Source: Nannochloropsis salina CCMP1776 (taxonomy: Eukaryota; Sar; Eustigmatophyceae; Eustigmatales; Monodopsidaceae). From it: 56,681 bases of DNA. The notes below the pieces were generated by a model that was not told the DNA's origin, made no database searches, and saw only the letters and a list, made by a program, of their open reading frames with translations. Made by a program: the position numbers and the translations under genes. This document shows, piece by piece, positions 1 through 11,001 of the stretch (positions are counted from its first letter, which is position 1; every line of letters starts with the position of its first letter). The DNA is taken from positions 419 through 57,099 of the forward strand of contig SDOX01000066.1 in assembly GCA_004565275.1 (NCBI GenBank). Direction: 5' to 3'.

Positions 1-172
1 CTAACCCTAACCCTAACCCTAACCCTAACCCTAACCCTAACCCTAACCCTAACCCTAACCCTAACCCTAACCCTAACCCTAACCCTAACCCTAACCCTAA
101 CCCTAACCCTAACCCTAACCCTAACCCTAACCCTAACCCTAACCCTAACCCTAACCCTAACCCTAACCCTAA
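1..172. repeat. Telomere, (CCCTAA)n
   Basis: Uninterrupted hexamer array CCCTAA on the + strand, equal to TTAGGG on the other strand, ending at about 172 where it changes to unique sequence. This is the chromosome terminus. TTAGGG telomeres occur in animals, fungi and many protists, including stramenopile algae, so the repeat alone does not fix the organism. Confidence 0.98.
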
Positions 173-934
173 CAAAACTGCAAAATGAAATGAATACTTA
201 CATGGAGAGTCTAAGATCGCAGGGTGATCAGTTCTTTGGGGCTTGGGAAGCTATTCGATGAGATAATATAACCCTAACCCCACTACTTAGGTATCTGGAT
301 GTAGGTGCTAGCGTCATCGAATTTGTAACTTCTCAAAGCGAACGGTTTTGATATCGTTACCATTTTTCCGAAAGCTAATCTAATCCTCTTCTGAAGCGAT
401 ATTTATAAAAAAGACCCTAACCCTAACCCTAACCCTAACCTTTACGAGGATAATTAGAATTGAAGGTTTTGTGGTCCATCCTGCCGAGGTTAGAGATTCT
501 AGGGAGGAGGGAGTGCCACTATGATACGCTAGAAGTGCATAGAGTAGGCTGCTATGACATAATAAGGATTGTTTGTTTGATGATGAATGCTAAACGTATC
601 GGTGCTCAGATTTTATGAGTGATTCATTTTTGGAGAGTGTTTGGGTTTGGAGACAGAACATGAGGACTTGGTTTACGTCAGAGAAGGCACGAGGCGTGCG
701 AAAGTCCTCATTGCTTGGACGGAACGGTTTTGGTGCTCGCGGATTTTTCCAGGCGATGAAGAGGAACGAGATAGGCGGGCACCTTATATCACTGTTTGCC
801 AGGTTTGACTGTTGCCGCAAAAAGGGAAGATCCCTTTTGGTAGATGATATCGCTGTTTTTCCAGGGTGTGGGAAGGTAAGTGTGCAAGAGTCAGTCTTGT
901 AATAATCGTTGATAGCGATGGGACATTAGATCAC
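173..934. other. Subtelomeric spacer with interstitial telomere repeats
   Basis: No convincing gene. Two short telomere-type tracts in the same orientation as the end sit at about 269-281 (two units) and 414-440 (four and a half units). Short open frames on both strands here have no signal peptide, domain or codon pattern I recognise. A GTAAGT donor-like site near 876 (+) is not part of a gene I can support. Confidence 0.7.
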
Positions 935-3734
935 TCACCATTTGGGGAAACATGTGCATTTTGGCGGGTCTTCGACTGAGAAGAAAAAGGGCTGGTTAGG
1001 GTTTGGGTTGCTCGACATCTCTAAAATATTGTAGCAGCTGCCCCAGCATCCGTTTATTAGATCATCTCCCTTGGCGCCAATTTCGACAGCAGCTTGTATG
1101 GCGTTTTCTAGACTGCACGAGAGATTCGGAGTGAATCGTTTGAGTGGACTATCAGACGAATACTCAGGGTTCCACAGACTGGGGTCGTCAACGAGCGCCG
1201 CGCATTTTGGGAGGTCTGGTTTGAGAGCATAGTTTGGAACTGCGCCGAATGCAAAGCCATAGTCACCGTTCAGGTCGACAGATAAGTGTCCGCAGTCAAA
1301 GTACAAATGTGTTAAATAGCCAATTGTAAGATCTGTTGTTGGCAACCCGTATACCCAGAATCCTCCATACGCGAATCCATCCTTTTCGAAGCCTTTCCTC
1401 CACCACTCACAGGTATCGAATACATTTTTAGACTCCGAGTTTTCAAGTAAGACGAATCCTATGCTCCTTAAGTTATCTAGAAAAGGGTCATATCTGTATG
1501 TGAATTCCTGCAGCGACACGCTCCACTTATAGTTACATGAGGAGGGATTGCACGTTTGCGAGAATGGCCATCCTCTTGCCTGAAAGCACTCGTTATTGAT
1601 TTCCTTGAGGACTTGATGAAGGAAGAGGGCACGCTTTTGGGCTGTGAACACTTTCGATGTCAGGTCTATCATAGTCGAGTTATAAAGGCAAGGCTTATTT
1701 GGGTCGGGGTCGACTTTGGCAGGATCGCAATTCGAGGCCATCTGCATGATGACATGCGCTTGCGAGCAAAACATCATCAGGACCGCGGCCATATGTTGAT
1801 AGGCCTGGCCGAACTCTACCAGGCGATTCCATTTGTCTTGACCTTGACCAACATTCTTTATACAGTTTTGTTGAAAAGCCTTGACGTCATTCGAATCATA
1901 TACAGGGGGCGGGTACTGGTTCAAGTTTACTCCCTCGGGCATCCCATCAGGCTTTTTGGTGACTCGGCACTCGTTGGCGTTGTCGTTGATCCAGTGAACA
2001 ACATCTTCGCGAAGATTACTCTCGTCATCGACCGTTCCAAACCACCTGTCATAATTCCTATCTACGGGTTTCAAGTCCTGCTCATAACCGGTCCATGCAT
2101 CATTATACGTGGTTTTTACCCACGTGTCTACCTGGAGAACGTGATACGGGTATTGTAAGAAAGAGGTGATTTCTTGTTGAAATACGCTTGAACGCTGCAT
2201 GGAAGGCTGTTGAATCGTGTCGATGGCCAAGGAGGGATGGGAAAAAGACATTTTCATCGGAAATCTTCCTTACCAGATTATCAATAGTGGCTTGAAAGCC
2301 GTACTTCTTTTGATCTCGAATGCTGGCCAAAGTGCTAGCAAATTGTACCATGTTGGCATTGTCAATGTTTAGGAAAGTTGAGAATTGGTCCAGATCTTCC
2401 TTGTCCCTTGCAGCATCATACTGTGCAAGGCCCTTTCTCACAGCAGCTTCAATCTCCTCAGGTGTAATTTGACCCGCTTGTGAACTTACGGGGTCAAAAA
2501 AAAGACTAGAAAAGAGAAGTCCTATAGATGCTACTACTGTGAACACTGCATCCGCCACGGGAAAAGCGGCTCCGATTGTATAGGCGGCCGTTAGGAGCAG
2601 ATTGGACACACCCTCCACGATATCGTTTTTACTACAGTCTTTCCCATTGCAGTCCTTAATGAGACTTGCAATAGCTTTCATGCTGTCTCCGGCACCCTTG
2701 TAGACGTCTTTAGGGGTAAGGGGCTTTTGCTCAAAACTCCATACTTTAGTGTAGGTTTGCATCACAGGAGTTGTCTGATCAGGACCATTCTCTACTGTTT
2801 GAGCTGCACGGTTAAGTGCGTCAACAGTATCATCTAAGGACGCTGGTGCAGCGCCATAGCTACTACCATTGTCTCCTGACGCGGAATCGATGAAAAGAGA
2901 GCAGTGCTCGTACGTTACCGATGCATTACCGAGGGAATCACTTCCTCGGAAAAAGCGCGAGAGCGGGGAGGTCGCTTCCTGGTCAGACGATTGACCAAGT
3001 TCGTAGACAACAAGGGTAGAGTTGTCGTCCTGCAGGATGAATTGATGGGATGAAAGGAGGACAGAAATAAGGGGTCCTTCAAATGTCTGCTCCGACTGGT
3101 TGTTGTAGACATTGAACGTGAAGGCCGCGTTAGGCTTCTCGACGGGAAAGAGCTCATTAAAAAGATACCCGACAAAAATGCTTGTGGGCCACACGTTGGC
3201 TTGCTGCAAGGGCATCTCTGTAAAAACATAGGTATCTGCATCCATATCTGTGGTGCGAAGGTAGTATCGTCCCGCTGCCCTTTCTAAAGTGCAGTGTTGC
3301 GCCATCTGAACAAATAAGCGTCTCGGCACGTCCAAGGCGTCCTGAGTTTCTTGCAGACGAGTTTCGCACTCCTGCAGCTGTTTCTTCAGCTTTCTCTTGC
3401 TGATCCACCTGCGCTTTCGCGGTTTTCGAAACAAATCACGCGCTTCGAAACGATCCTCACGGGTGGCATTCAGGGCTGTTTCATTTGAGTCCGTCGTACT
3501 GTGTTCTAGAAATTTGTCAGGCTTGTCATAAGGAGACGAGCCACGTCGGACTCCACAGCTTTTACCACAGTGCTTTCCGCTGGACATTACGAATTCTTGC
3601 ATGCGGTTGTGGAGCCCATGCTTATCAAGGCCTCGTGAGGGTCGCAGGCCCGTAAGTCTCGTGGTTTGAGCCTCTATGCGCAACGCTAGCACGGCTAACA
3701 TAATCAAGGCCAATTTGAAGGAGAAAGATGGCAT
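935..3734 (-). CDS. Secreted protein of unknown function, two exons
   Basis: Proposed exons on the minus strand are 3734-2274 and 2194-935, joined by a 79-nt intron (GTAAGG donor, GCAG acceptor) that keeps phase 0 and gives about 906 aa. The start ATG at 3734 begins a clear signal peptide (MPSFSFKLALIMLAVLALRIEA). A basic, Gln/Glu-rich, probably coiled-coil segment lies near residues 110-150. A hydrophobic Ala/Gly-rich stretch follows around residues 390-415 (GAAFPVADAVFTVVASIGLL, then SSLFFDP). The second exon is rich in Cys and Trp and has several Asn-x-Ser/Thr sequons, as expected of an extracellular protein. The terminal TGA lies inside a GGTGAGT string, so the last exon could instead splice onward; I found no good continuation. 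I do not recognise the family. It is the gene nearest the telomere. Confidence 0.7.
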
Positions 3735-4560
3735 GTTTCTTTGCTCTGTATGGCAAAGAGGAGGGAGGGTTGAAAGATTCAGAAGGTCGAAAGCACTCCT
3801 TCAGAAGGTTCATCTGCCAACACAAGTGATGGCGACTGATATGATTTGAATGTTTCCGCATTGGAACGAGATCGGTGAGTTCTCTGTGCATGTGCGTTTG
3901 ACCGGGGTATGGTGACCTGTACCAGGCTCCAATAAGTCGCGCAAAAGCTTTCTTGAAAGTAACTCTCTGACCCTGTGGTCATTTTATGATTTAAGATGAT
4001 AGAAGCAAGATGGAATCGAAGACAGCTGAAAACGCTTCACCGCGAACAAGAGTGACTCTTCGACGCTGAGCAAGGAACTAGGGGGTTGTCAGATTCAGTT
4101 CTGCGATCTCAAGAGGAATCGACTTTTTTCAGTAGAATCTAGTTTAATTTAATCCTCCTACTTCAGGTAGACTGCATTCGATGCAATGCTCCGACTTCAG
4201 CAGAATCGCGGGAAATGTCTCGAAGACCTGGATTTGTCAGTTTTAGCCGAATCTGGGTTGGCTTCAAGGCTGAAGTTTCGGTGAATCTCGGGAGAGGTCT
4301 CGACGACCGCATCTACTCAGTTTTGGATGCCCCACATCCGGGTCGCCTAGCACTGACTTCCTCCGTCATTCCTTCGTCAAAGGAGGCATCATTTGGCAGT
4401 TAGTCTCACAATAGAGCGCAAATAAAAATAAAAATGTCGTAGGAGGCTTCTCTACATCGTACAGTACCTGCATCCGCTGATGAATTGGGACAGGGCCGGG
4501 GTTGCACTTGCGTCCTCCCCTTCGCCCCTTCACTGCCTGACAATTCGATCTTCTTTTTCG
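3735..4560. other. Spacer with a degenerate short duplication
   Basis: No gene seen. Two related segments of about 45 bp at roughly 4204-4248 and 4282-4326 share the pattern GAATC-CGGGA-GTCTCGA followed by CAGTTTT, so part of this spacer is a decayed tandem repeat. The 5' side (3735-4100) is the presumed promoter region of the minus-strand secreted gene ending at 3734; I see no distinct promoter motif. Confidence 0.4.
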
Positions 4561-4565
4561 AGTTA

Positions 4566-5510
4566 CTATCCATCAGGTCCCCTAGACAGCCCCCTTGAAT
4601 GAAAACTTCTATCTACAGGAAGGGCTTTGGAGGGTGGTAGAAGCGCCGTATACGGCGGGTGAGATGCTGAATTGTTTCGTTTCCAGAACCAACAACGCGG
4701 CTCCTCCAACTTCATGGACCAGCTTGGAGAGCGTGGCGAAGGACTTCGTCCCCGCAAACTTCTACACGCGGGTGAGGCATGCAAAGGTGCTGGCGCAGGA
4801 GATGACAGGGATGGAGTCCAACCAGCATTATCAGAACCGGGACCACGGGGCCATGGTCCCTCTCTAGCGCCACTACCGCGGAGGACCTACAGCACAAGTC
4901 GACTTACTTCAAACGCTTTCAAAACTGCATTCATGAAAAGGATATGGAGCACATGCGCTTTCACTTGGGAAGGTCTATCGTCCACGCAATCACCTCCCGG
5001 TGCAGCTGCAACAGCGGCAAGCGGGGCGCTGTGTGCCCCCACCAGCTCGCCGGGTGAGAGATGTACCCCGTCGTGGTCACCTGTATGCACCCCCCCGCAT
5101 CCCTGAACGTAAATTATGCGCAATTTATGCTGCTAGCAAAGGATGAGGCGATTCTGGGGACTGACCCGGCGTTGTGGCGGATCCCCGCGGACCTGTGTGC
5201 TACAACACTCGACTACCAGGAGTCTTATCGGCGGCGAACACTGCAGGGCATCGGGCGGTTGCCACGATGGGGCACAGAGAGGGAAGTGACAATCGCGGCT
5301 GTGGGGATATGCGCGCAATACCGGGACGCTGGGGCCGCCTTCCTGTGTGAGGTAGCTGAGGAGAAGGAGGAGATGGCGCCCGCGTCACCCCACCTGACGT
5401 CGAGGGTAGAGAGCACAGGCCCCCTTTTTGGCACGACAGGCATAGTCGATGAGGAGTCTACTACGGAGGGAGACCCCGAGAGGGTGCAACAGGGGTAACT
5501 TCCCGGTGGA
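4566..5510 (+). pseudogene. GC-rich island with broken open frames
   Basis: This block is clearly more GC-rich than its flanks and has overlapping plus-strand frames at 4595-4867, 4672-5106 and 5061-5498, none of which makes a complete product. Protein-like stretches include one frame at about 4880-5000 with regularly spaced charged and aromatic residues (for example YFKRFQNCIHEKDMEHMRF) and another at 5061-5498. They switch frame several times, as in a decayed gene or old transposon. I cannot name a family. Its composition resembles the core genes at the right end of the window more than the surrounding spacer. Confidence 0.35.
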
Positions 5511-5689
5511 GATGCTCATCTTGATCACCAGGGTAATGATGAACACTTCCACGTAGAGGAGGCTAGTCCATGGGGCGATGATGACGAGAGAACCGGCACA
5601 CGTGACTCACGGGGCCGTAACCTTCCTTTCGGAGTAACGGTTGTCCGAACCTCGTCCCCGAACCACCTTTCTACCTCCTCGTCTCTGGA

Positions 5690-6150
5690 GCGATCATTCA
5701 GTACCTACTGTGTGCTTTGCCCATTTTAGTACGGATACTAATCCCTCTCCGTCATAATCTACTGTACGTGCGCTTTTCCAATGCTGGCACTGCTACTGTT
5801 CCCTGCAGCTACCCTCGCAGTACTTGTCTTTCCTATGCTTTTCGCATGTTGGGACTGCTACGATTCTTTGTAGGAACTATTCTGAGTCTAAGTCAGTACT
5901 TGTTGCAAACCGTAGAAAAGCGCTGTTTTTGTGCAGTTTGCCAATTTTAATACTGCTACTTTTCCCTGTAGCTACCACTCAGCACTGCGCTTTTCCAATT
6001 TTAGTACTGCTACCGCTTCCTGTAGCTATCAAGTCTGTTCCTCTCGCTACTACTACTGCTACTAGTATTCGTGCGTGTTGCCAATGTTAACGGCAACACC
6101 GCTGCCATTACCTGTACTGTAGTACAACTCACTGGCAGAGCGTTTTTTTT
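5690..6150. repeat. Degenerate tandem repeat rich in GTACTGCTAC / CCTGTAGCTA
   Basis: A run of imperfect units built around TTTTCCAATTTTAGTACTGC followed by a TTCCCTGTAGCTA-type segment, repeated at irregular spacing of roughly 50-120 bp (for example near 5775, 5935, 5990). The units are diverged and contain no gene. Open frames across this stretch follow the repeat and show no domain. Confidence 0.6.
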
Positions 6151-6240
6151 GTGCGGTTTGTCAATCATTGTAGTACTGGTAGTATCTACAAAGCTACCAT
6201 TTTTCCTCTATCAAATCTCTCTCCCTACATGACACACATC

Positions 6241-6862
6241 ATGGCATTTACAGAACAAACAACTTCTTTACAAGACGTCTCTTCCGTCCCACCCCGCCTA
6301 GATCGACCCATCAAGACTGAGCCTTTTGATAAAAGTGACGTGCGGGATACATCCGTGGCTACGGGCCCCTCCGCTTCCAGACAGACTCAAGAGCAAAAGT
6401 GCTTGGTACCGAACTTTTCTAAATGTGTGTGGCATACAGATTAAGTCTGATTTTAAAAAGGAAGAGATCTTGGACAAGTACTGGGAGGCCATCAACTGTG
6501 AAGTGCGCACTCTCCGGAATCATTTAAGCTCTTTTATGACAGATCGTGCGCTATACTTTTTCACCGTGCTTTATTGCACAGATACCAGAGTCAGGAATTG
6601 TATGTCTTTGCCGAAGAATGTGGCGGTCCTGTTTCTGGAGCTCATAGGCGCCAACAATCGTTGGCTTAAAGATATGACCGACGAGAAGAAGACCGACTTT
6701 GGACTCTTAAAGGATTTCTTGAGTACCATCCATCGGAAACAGGATGCTGTGAGTGCGAGGGAGGGAAGAAGGAAACATGTGAGAAGGAGCTGGGCCTGGC
6801 TTGGGAAGTATGGTAAGGACGAGAAGAAAGACAAGAGGAAGGAAGTGGAAATGCCACAGTAG
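6241..6862 (+). CDS. Possible hypothetical gene, frame unclear
   Basis: One frame starts with ATG at 6241 (MAFTEQTTSLQDVSSVPPRL) and stops at 6444. A second, overlapping frame runs to 6862 and looks the more protein-like, with a central segment of mixed helical character and a strongly basic Lys/Arg-rich tail near 6750-6850. A short intron joining the two, or a frameshift in a decayed gene, would explain the overlap, but I find no compelling splice pair. No signal peptide and no recognised domain. It lies between a degenerate tandem repeat and an interstitial telomere tract, so decay is likely. Confidence 0.25.
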
Positions 6863-7099
6863 GAGAATTGGCATTCGTGCTTGCTCTTCGGTATTGAACA
6901 GCACGACAGAAGACGTCGGAAAGGACTGCGGGATACGGAGAGGATATTGAAGAGGTCGTCGTCTGGGCTGTGGCACGAAAAATCCGAAGGTGGGATCTTG
7001 AGATTTTGTGGGACCGCCCCCAAAGTACCTTATCGACCAAAGATTTGCCATGAAGATTCCAAAAAATGGGCAATCGAGGCAAGGATCTTAGAGGGAGTC

Positions 7100-7119
7100 A
7101 TAACCCTAACCCTAATCCT
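7100..7119. repeat. Interstitial telomere repeat
   Basis: About three CCCTAA-type units with one variant unit (CCTAATC), in the same orientation as the terminal array. It may mark an old chromosome end or a repaired break. Confidence 0.6.
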
Positions 7120-7149
7120 ACACTGTCCATACTAATTCGTGTTACTTGA

Positions 7150-7335
7150 AAATTGTACCAACGTCCTAGTCCTCGGAAAAAGTTCTTCTCCCGTTTCTTT
7201 GCAGACGGAGTCGTCATTTGCTTTTATATCCTAGCTTGCCGAAATAGTGGCCTTGGGTGCTACCCACCAGCTTTTACTATGCCCTCATCATGGATGACAA
7301 AGCGATCTTAGATTCTAGGCAACTGTACAAATAAA
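7150..7335 (+). repeat. Dispersed repeat, copy 1
   Basis: Matches 14363-14570 at moderate identity. Shared blocks include CTAAGTCCTCGGAAAAA-type sequence, TTTCGTCATT-type sequence, a CAGCTTTTACT-TGCCC segment and a GATCT-AGATTCTA-GCAACT segment. There is no coding potential I can support. It looks like an old dispersed subtelomeric repeat. Confidence 0.55.
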
Positions 7336-7861
7336 CAATGAATTCATGTGACCTGCACTCAGAGTAGGACCATCATATAATTAGTAGTGTGTCCCCATCT
7401 AAATCATTTCTGGGATAGAATCCCTATTCCACCGATCACTTACTCACGATGAGGACTCACGAGGCGGGGCAAAAGAGAGACAATACAACCCCGTGATGGC
7501 CATCAAAAGCAACAAGAGGGGGCTCGTCTTTCGTCCTTTTTTCTTTGAATCCATTTAAGGTCATATTTGATTCGACACACACAAATGCAGTCCTTACGCT
7601 GCTCAAGTATCTCCCCTGTGCTTTCTAATTTTTCCTAAGGCCCTCTCCGTCACTGATCACAGTCACCAGGGAAGGTGCCGAGAGCGATCTTTGATGGACT
7701 ACTCCCTCGTAATCTTTTGGCGAGATTTCCCCGTTGATCGTCGGAAGAAGTCCCTCCCCCTTCCTGCCCTCAACCTCCCATGCCGTCTCTTCTATGAGAG
7801 TCGTATAGTATATTGTCCGGCGGGCCGGAGACTCAGGGCCCCGCTCGCCCTTCCCCTCCCC

Positions 7862-8599
7862 CTATCTTCCCGCCCGACTCTTGCCCACGGAGGAAGACAA
7901 GGAGGAGGAAAGGCCGGAGAGGGAGGTTATGGAGGGTACTCGAAGGGAGGCCAGGGAAATGGGAGTCTGGGGCCGCGACAGGCGTCGAGGGTGGTGGGCT
8001 GGCGAGGAAACGCTTCGTACGCACGCACCGTCCCCGGTGCCCCCCCCGACCTCCTCCCTTTTTTCCCCCTCTTCGACCCAGAGCCCCACCCCTTCCTCGC
8101 CCGCTTCCATCCCCTTTGTCTCCCTCCCCGCCAACCCCGCCCGACACACTACTCCCACCCCCACCAGGGCAACCGCCATGCAAACGTGGTCCATTGGAAG
8201 CCCGAGGCATAGTTGTCCTCCCCCATGCACCCCAGGACTCGCCTTTGCGGCAAGCTCTCCATCAAGATCCCGCCTAAGGGCCCCAGGCACGCGCCCAGGC
8301 TCGTGGCCGCGCTGATCACAGCCGCCAGATGGCCCATGGCGCCTTCCGCCTCCGCCCCGCCCTCGAGCATGAGTCCGGTCAGGGAGGGAGGGAGGGTGAC
8401 GCGCATCAGCTCCACGGCCGGGACCAGCGCCAAGGCCTTGCCGATGCCGACGAGGAGGCAGCCTGTGCCCACGCTGAGCCAGGCAAGAAGGGAGGGGGAA
8501 AGGAAGTGGGGGAGGGGGAGGAGGGGGAAGGGGAGGGGGTCCAGGAACAGCATAGCAGTGGCTTGGCAGGCCAGGCCGGTGAGGGCGAGTGTGCGAAGG
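7862..8599 (-). pseudogene. MFS transporter fragment, C-terminal part
   Basis: On the minus strand a good splice acceptor (TTTTCTCAG) at about 8600 opens a frame with several predicted membrane helices: LALTGLACQATAMLFL, then LLAWLSVGTGCLLVGIGKAL, then AAVISAATSLGACLGPLGGI. The last carries the Gly-rich GPxxGG pattern typical of the major facilitator superfamily, most like vesicular or drug transporters. After about 8190 the likely continuation (VCMAVALVGVGVVCRAGL and a charged tail ending at 7862) is in another frame, so the copy seems shifted once near 8175-8195. No N-terminal half is found upstream, where a GGA microsatellite and AT-rich spacer begin. I read it as a truncated GC-rich core gene stranded in the subtelomere; an assembly error is possible. 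Confidence 0.5.
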
Positions 8600-8620
8600 C
8601 TGAGAAAATGGTATGATGGT

Positions 8621-8668
8621 AGGGAGGAGGAGGGGGAGGAGGAGGAGGAGGAGGAGGAGGAGGAGGTT
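8621..8668. repeat. GGA/GAG microsatellite
   Basis: About 14 near-perfect GGA triplets. It lies just upstream of the transporter fragment on its strand and reads as poly-Ser, poly-Pro or poly-Leu in the three minus frames, which produces spurious open frames. Confidence 0.9.
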
Positions 8669-8729
8669 CGAGTGCTGGCATTCGGCGACGATGGCTGGAT
8701 GCCAGTGTCGGGACAAATATTCAAACACT

Positions 8730-10999
8730 AAGAGAAAACAGAATCTTGATCTTTACGTGGTAGTTATTGAAATACATCCGGCAACGATCAGCACAATAGC
8801 TGCTGATCACTAAAGGAATGAATTACTAACGTAATTACCCTCATAGCGATCGTATCTTATACGCAAGAATTATTTTATGCTTCTTTTTCCTTGAAGTGGA
8901 TTTAACTTTCTAGAAAAATGAAAGGAAACAACTATCGAGCATCGCTCTTAAAATGCAGAATGGATAGCTTCACTCGTTCACAAGCAAAAGTGATGAAGGC
9001 TGGCTTTATTTATGTATTGCCTGTAGGCCTTAGCGAGGGTAAACATCGATCAGAAGGTGTGCAATACACGCGTAAAGAAAGCAAACAGTCTATTTGGGCA
9101 ATTGACTGTGTACAATGCCAAAAGAAGGATATGTTATGTTATATGGGTTACTTTGTCATTTATCATTAGCTTAAATAAAAATTAAGCCTAAAGGATGGAT
9201 TCTTTTTGCGCATCTAAGACATGGACATGCTTTTGGACATTGCATAATCTTAACCCTGCATTCTTTAAAAGGCCTTCTTATCAGGACTTTTGCGCCGTGA
9301 AACCAGTAAGGAGCTCACGGCAGGAGAAAACGATGCACGCCACGTTAAGTACAGCGCATCGATACGACGTGCGACAGCCCCGAATTTCAAAGTTGGTCAG
9401 GCGGTGTGGAAGGTTCGCTTGCGCGATGAACATTTTTTTCTTCTGCCTGGAAAGATCACTACTCAGTCATTGTCATTGTTCATCTGAGTGATCGAGCCCG
9501 CTTTTCCTTAAATAATGCTTGTTTGAAGGCTAAACTGGACCTTTCAAGATAATCGATTCTGAATGACCGTGAGATTCAAGTGGCTTGAAAAGTTGATATC
9601 GTGCATCATCTGGTGCTTATGTATCGCATATATCCAATGATCTCTCTGATGTAGCTCGTCCGACGCAACAAGTGATTTCCGAATGCCGAAGCGCATGGAA
9701 ATGAACGGAAAGAAATAAAAAACGCGGATGGAAGCGGGCCTAAAATAAAACGGATGCATTGTTAGAGAAGCCGAATAGCTTCTTTCTTTCGGGGTGCAAG
9801 GATAAGCTATCGATTTTTGATTCAAAATCCCCCTCTTTTGAAAGACGTTTGTCCTCGTGCTTAAGCTATTTCTCTCTTGTAAGATACATTCTCTCCATTT
9901 CATTCATGCTCTTCCCATGTCGAATAAGAGGGATATTTGTTAAAAGAGATGCTTGCTTTCTTTGGTATTCCCTTTCCCTCCACAGTTCATGCTCTGCTTC
10001 CTACTTTCTTCCCTTCCCCATTTGCTTTCTCGCTCGTATTTCTCACCATCCTTTCATATCATTTTAGTTATCTCCAGCTAACGGGACTTCTTCCTACACC
10101 TTTATAGTAACTGCTACTTCTGATAGGCAAAGTTAGGTAAGAAAGAAAAATGGACATATGAAAGTCAATAAGATGAAAAATTCAATGGCACGCAAAAGCC
10201 ACAGCAAAAGGAGTAATAAAGTAAGTATTGATAGATGTCCAATAGACAATAGACAATTCCTTCATAAGGAAAGTATCGTGATGTATAGTAACGGGAATGG
10301 CACGAGAGACGACAGTTTGTCGTATGTTCGTCGAATTATATCGTCGGTCGTGTTACGCAGGGGTAAAGTATGTCTTTCGTTTTGTCGAGAATGGGCGGTG
10401 CATTCTAGTCACTCAAGCAAACAACACTTGTTTGAAGCTCATCTTCTAGTGCGAGACAATCTGCAGGAGCTGTACTTCTTTAGCTCCTATCGGATCATCG
10501 GATCATCGAATTACCTGAATCGGTTAGACGACTCTCACTTCATCCCTGTATCAGCATAAATCTAGCTTTACATGTTATCGCACCGTCAGCTTTTCAAATC
10601 GAGTGAGTCGACGATATAATTAAATTGTGGGAGATCTCAGATGGCTTGAGAAATCTTGTCATCTATCGAATTTTGGCGATGTTATGTAGACTGATAGGCG
10701 GCTCTGCGTTTCTCATGAAGCCTCATGGATTGATTGTCTTGCTTATAAAATGCAGTCTGAGAGCTGGAAGAAAATGCTTGTACACTTATGAGTTATGAAG
10801 CTGTTTATAAATAGTCGGACGCAAGAAATGTACGTTTTCGTAAGCCTAATTTAGAACAAGCAGCGCGTATTTGAGCAAAGTCTCGTCATAAATTCTAGGC
10901 ATACCATCCCTTTTTCCCAACGGTTGGTTTGACTTTCTTTGCACTTACAGAGAGCTAAAGATCGCGACGGGGAAGAGCTCCTCAGTGACATAGTACCCA
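8730..10999. other. AT-rich spacer without supported genes
   Basis: I see no supported gene in this 2.3 kb. Open frames of 80-130 codons occur (8918-9169, 9290-9487, 10158-10559 on +; 9544-9903 on -) but lack signal peptides, splice structure or recognisable domains. The frame at 9290-9487 has an FKVGQAVW string that faintly recalls the C-terminal end of LTR-retroelement integrases; this is too weak to call. Confidence 0.5.
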
Positions 11000-11001
11000 C
11001 C

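Noticed and set aside
615-902. Possible exon ending in a GTAAGT donor next to the telomere
   Set aside because: No acceptor-linked partner, no signal peptide and no domain; could be chance.
1556-2158. Plus-strand 200-codon frame
   Set aside because: Antisense shadow of the secreted gene; the minus frame has the signal peptide, Cys pattern and a matching intron.
7813-8731. Several overlapping long frames in both directions in the GC-rich island
   Set aside because: High GC lowers stop frequency; most are Pro/Gly/Arg-rich noise. Only the minus frame with membrane helices is kept.
9290-9487. Possible retroelement integrase tail
   Set aside because: One short FKVGQAVW string is insufficient; no neighbouring pol, LTR or zinc-binding motifs seen.
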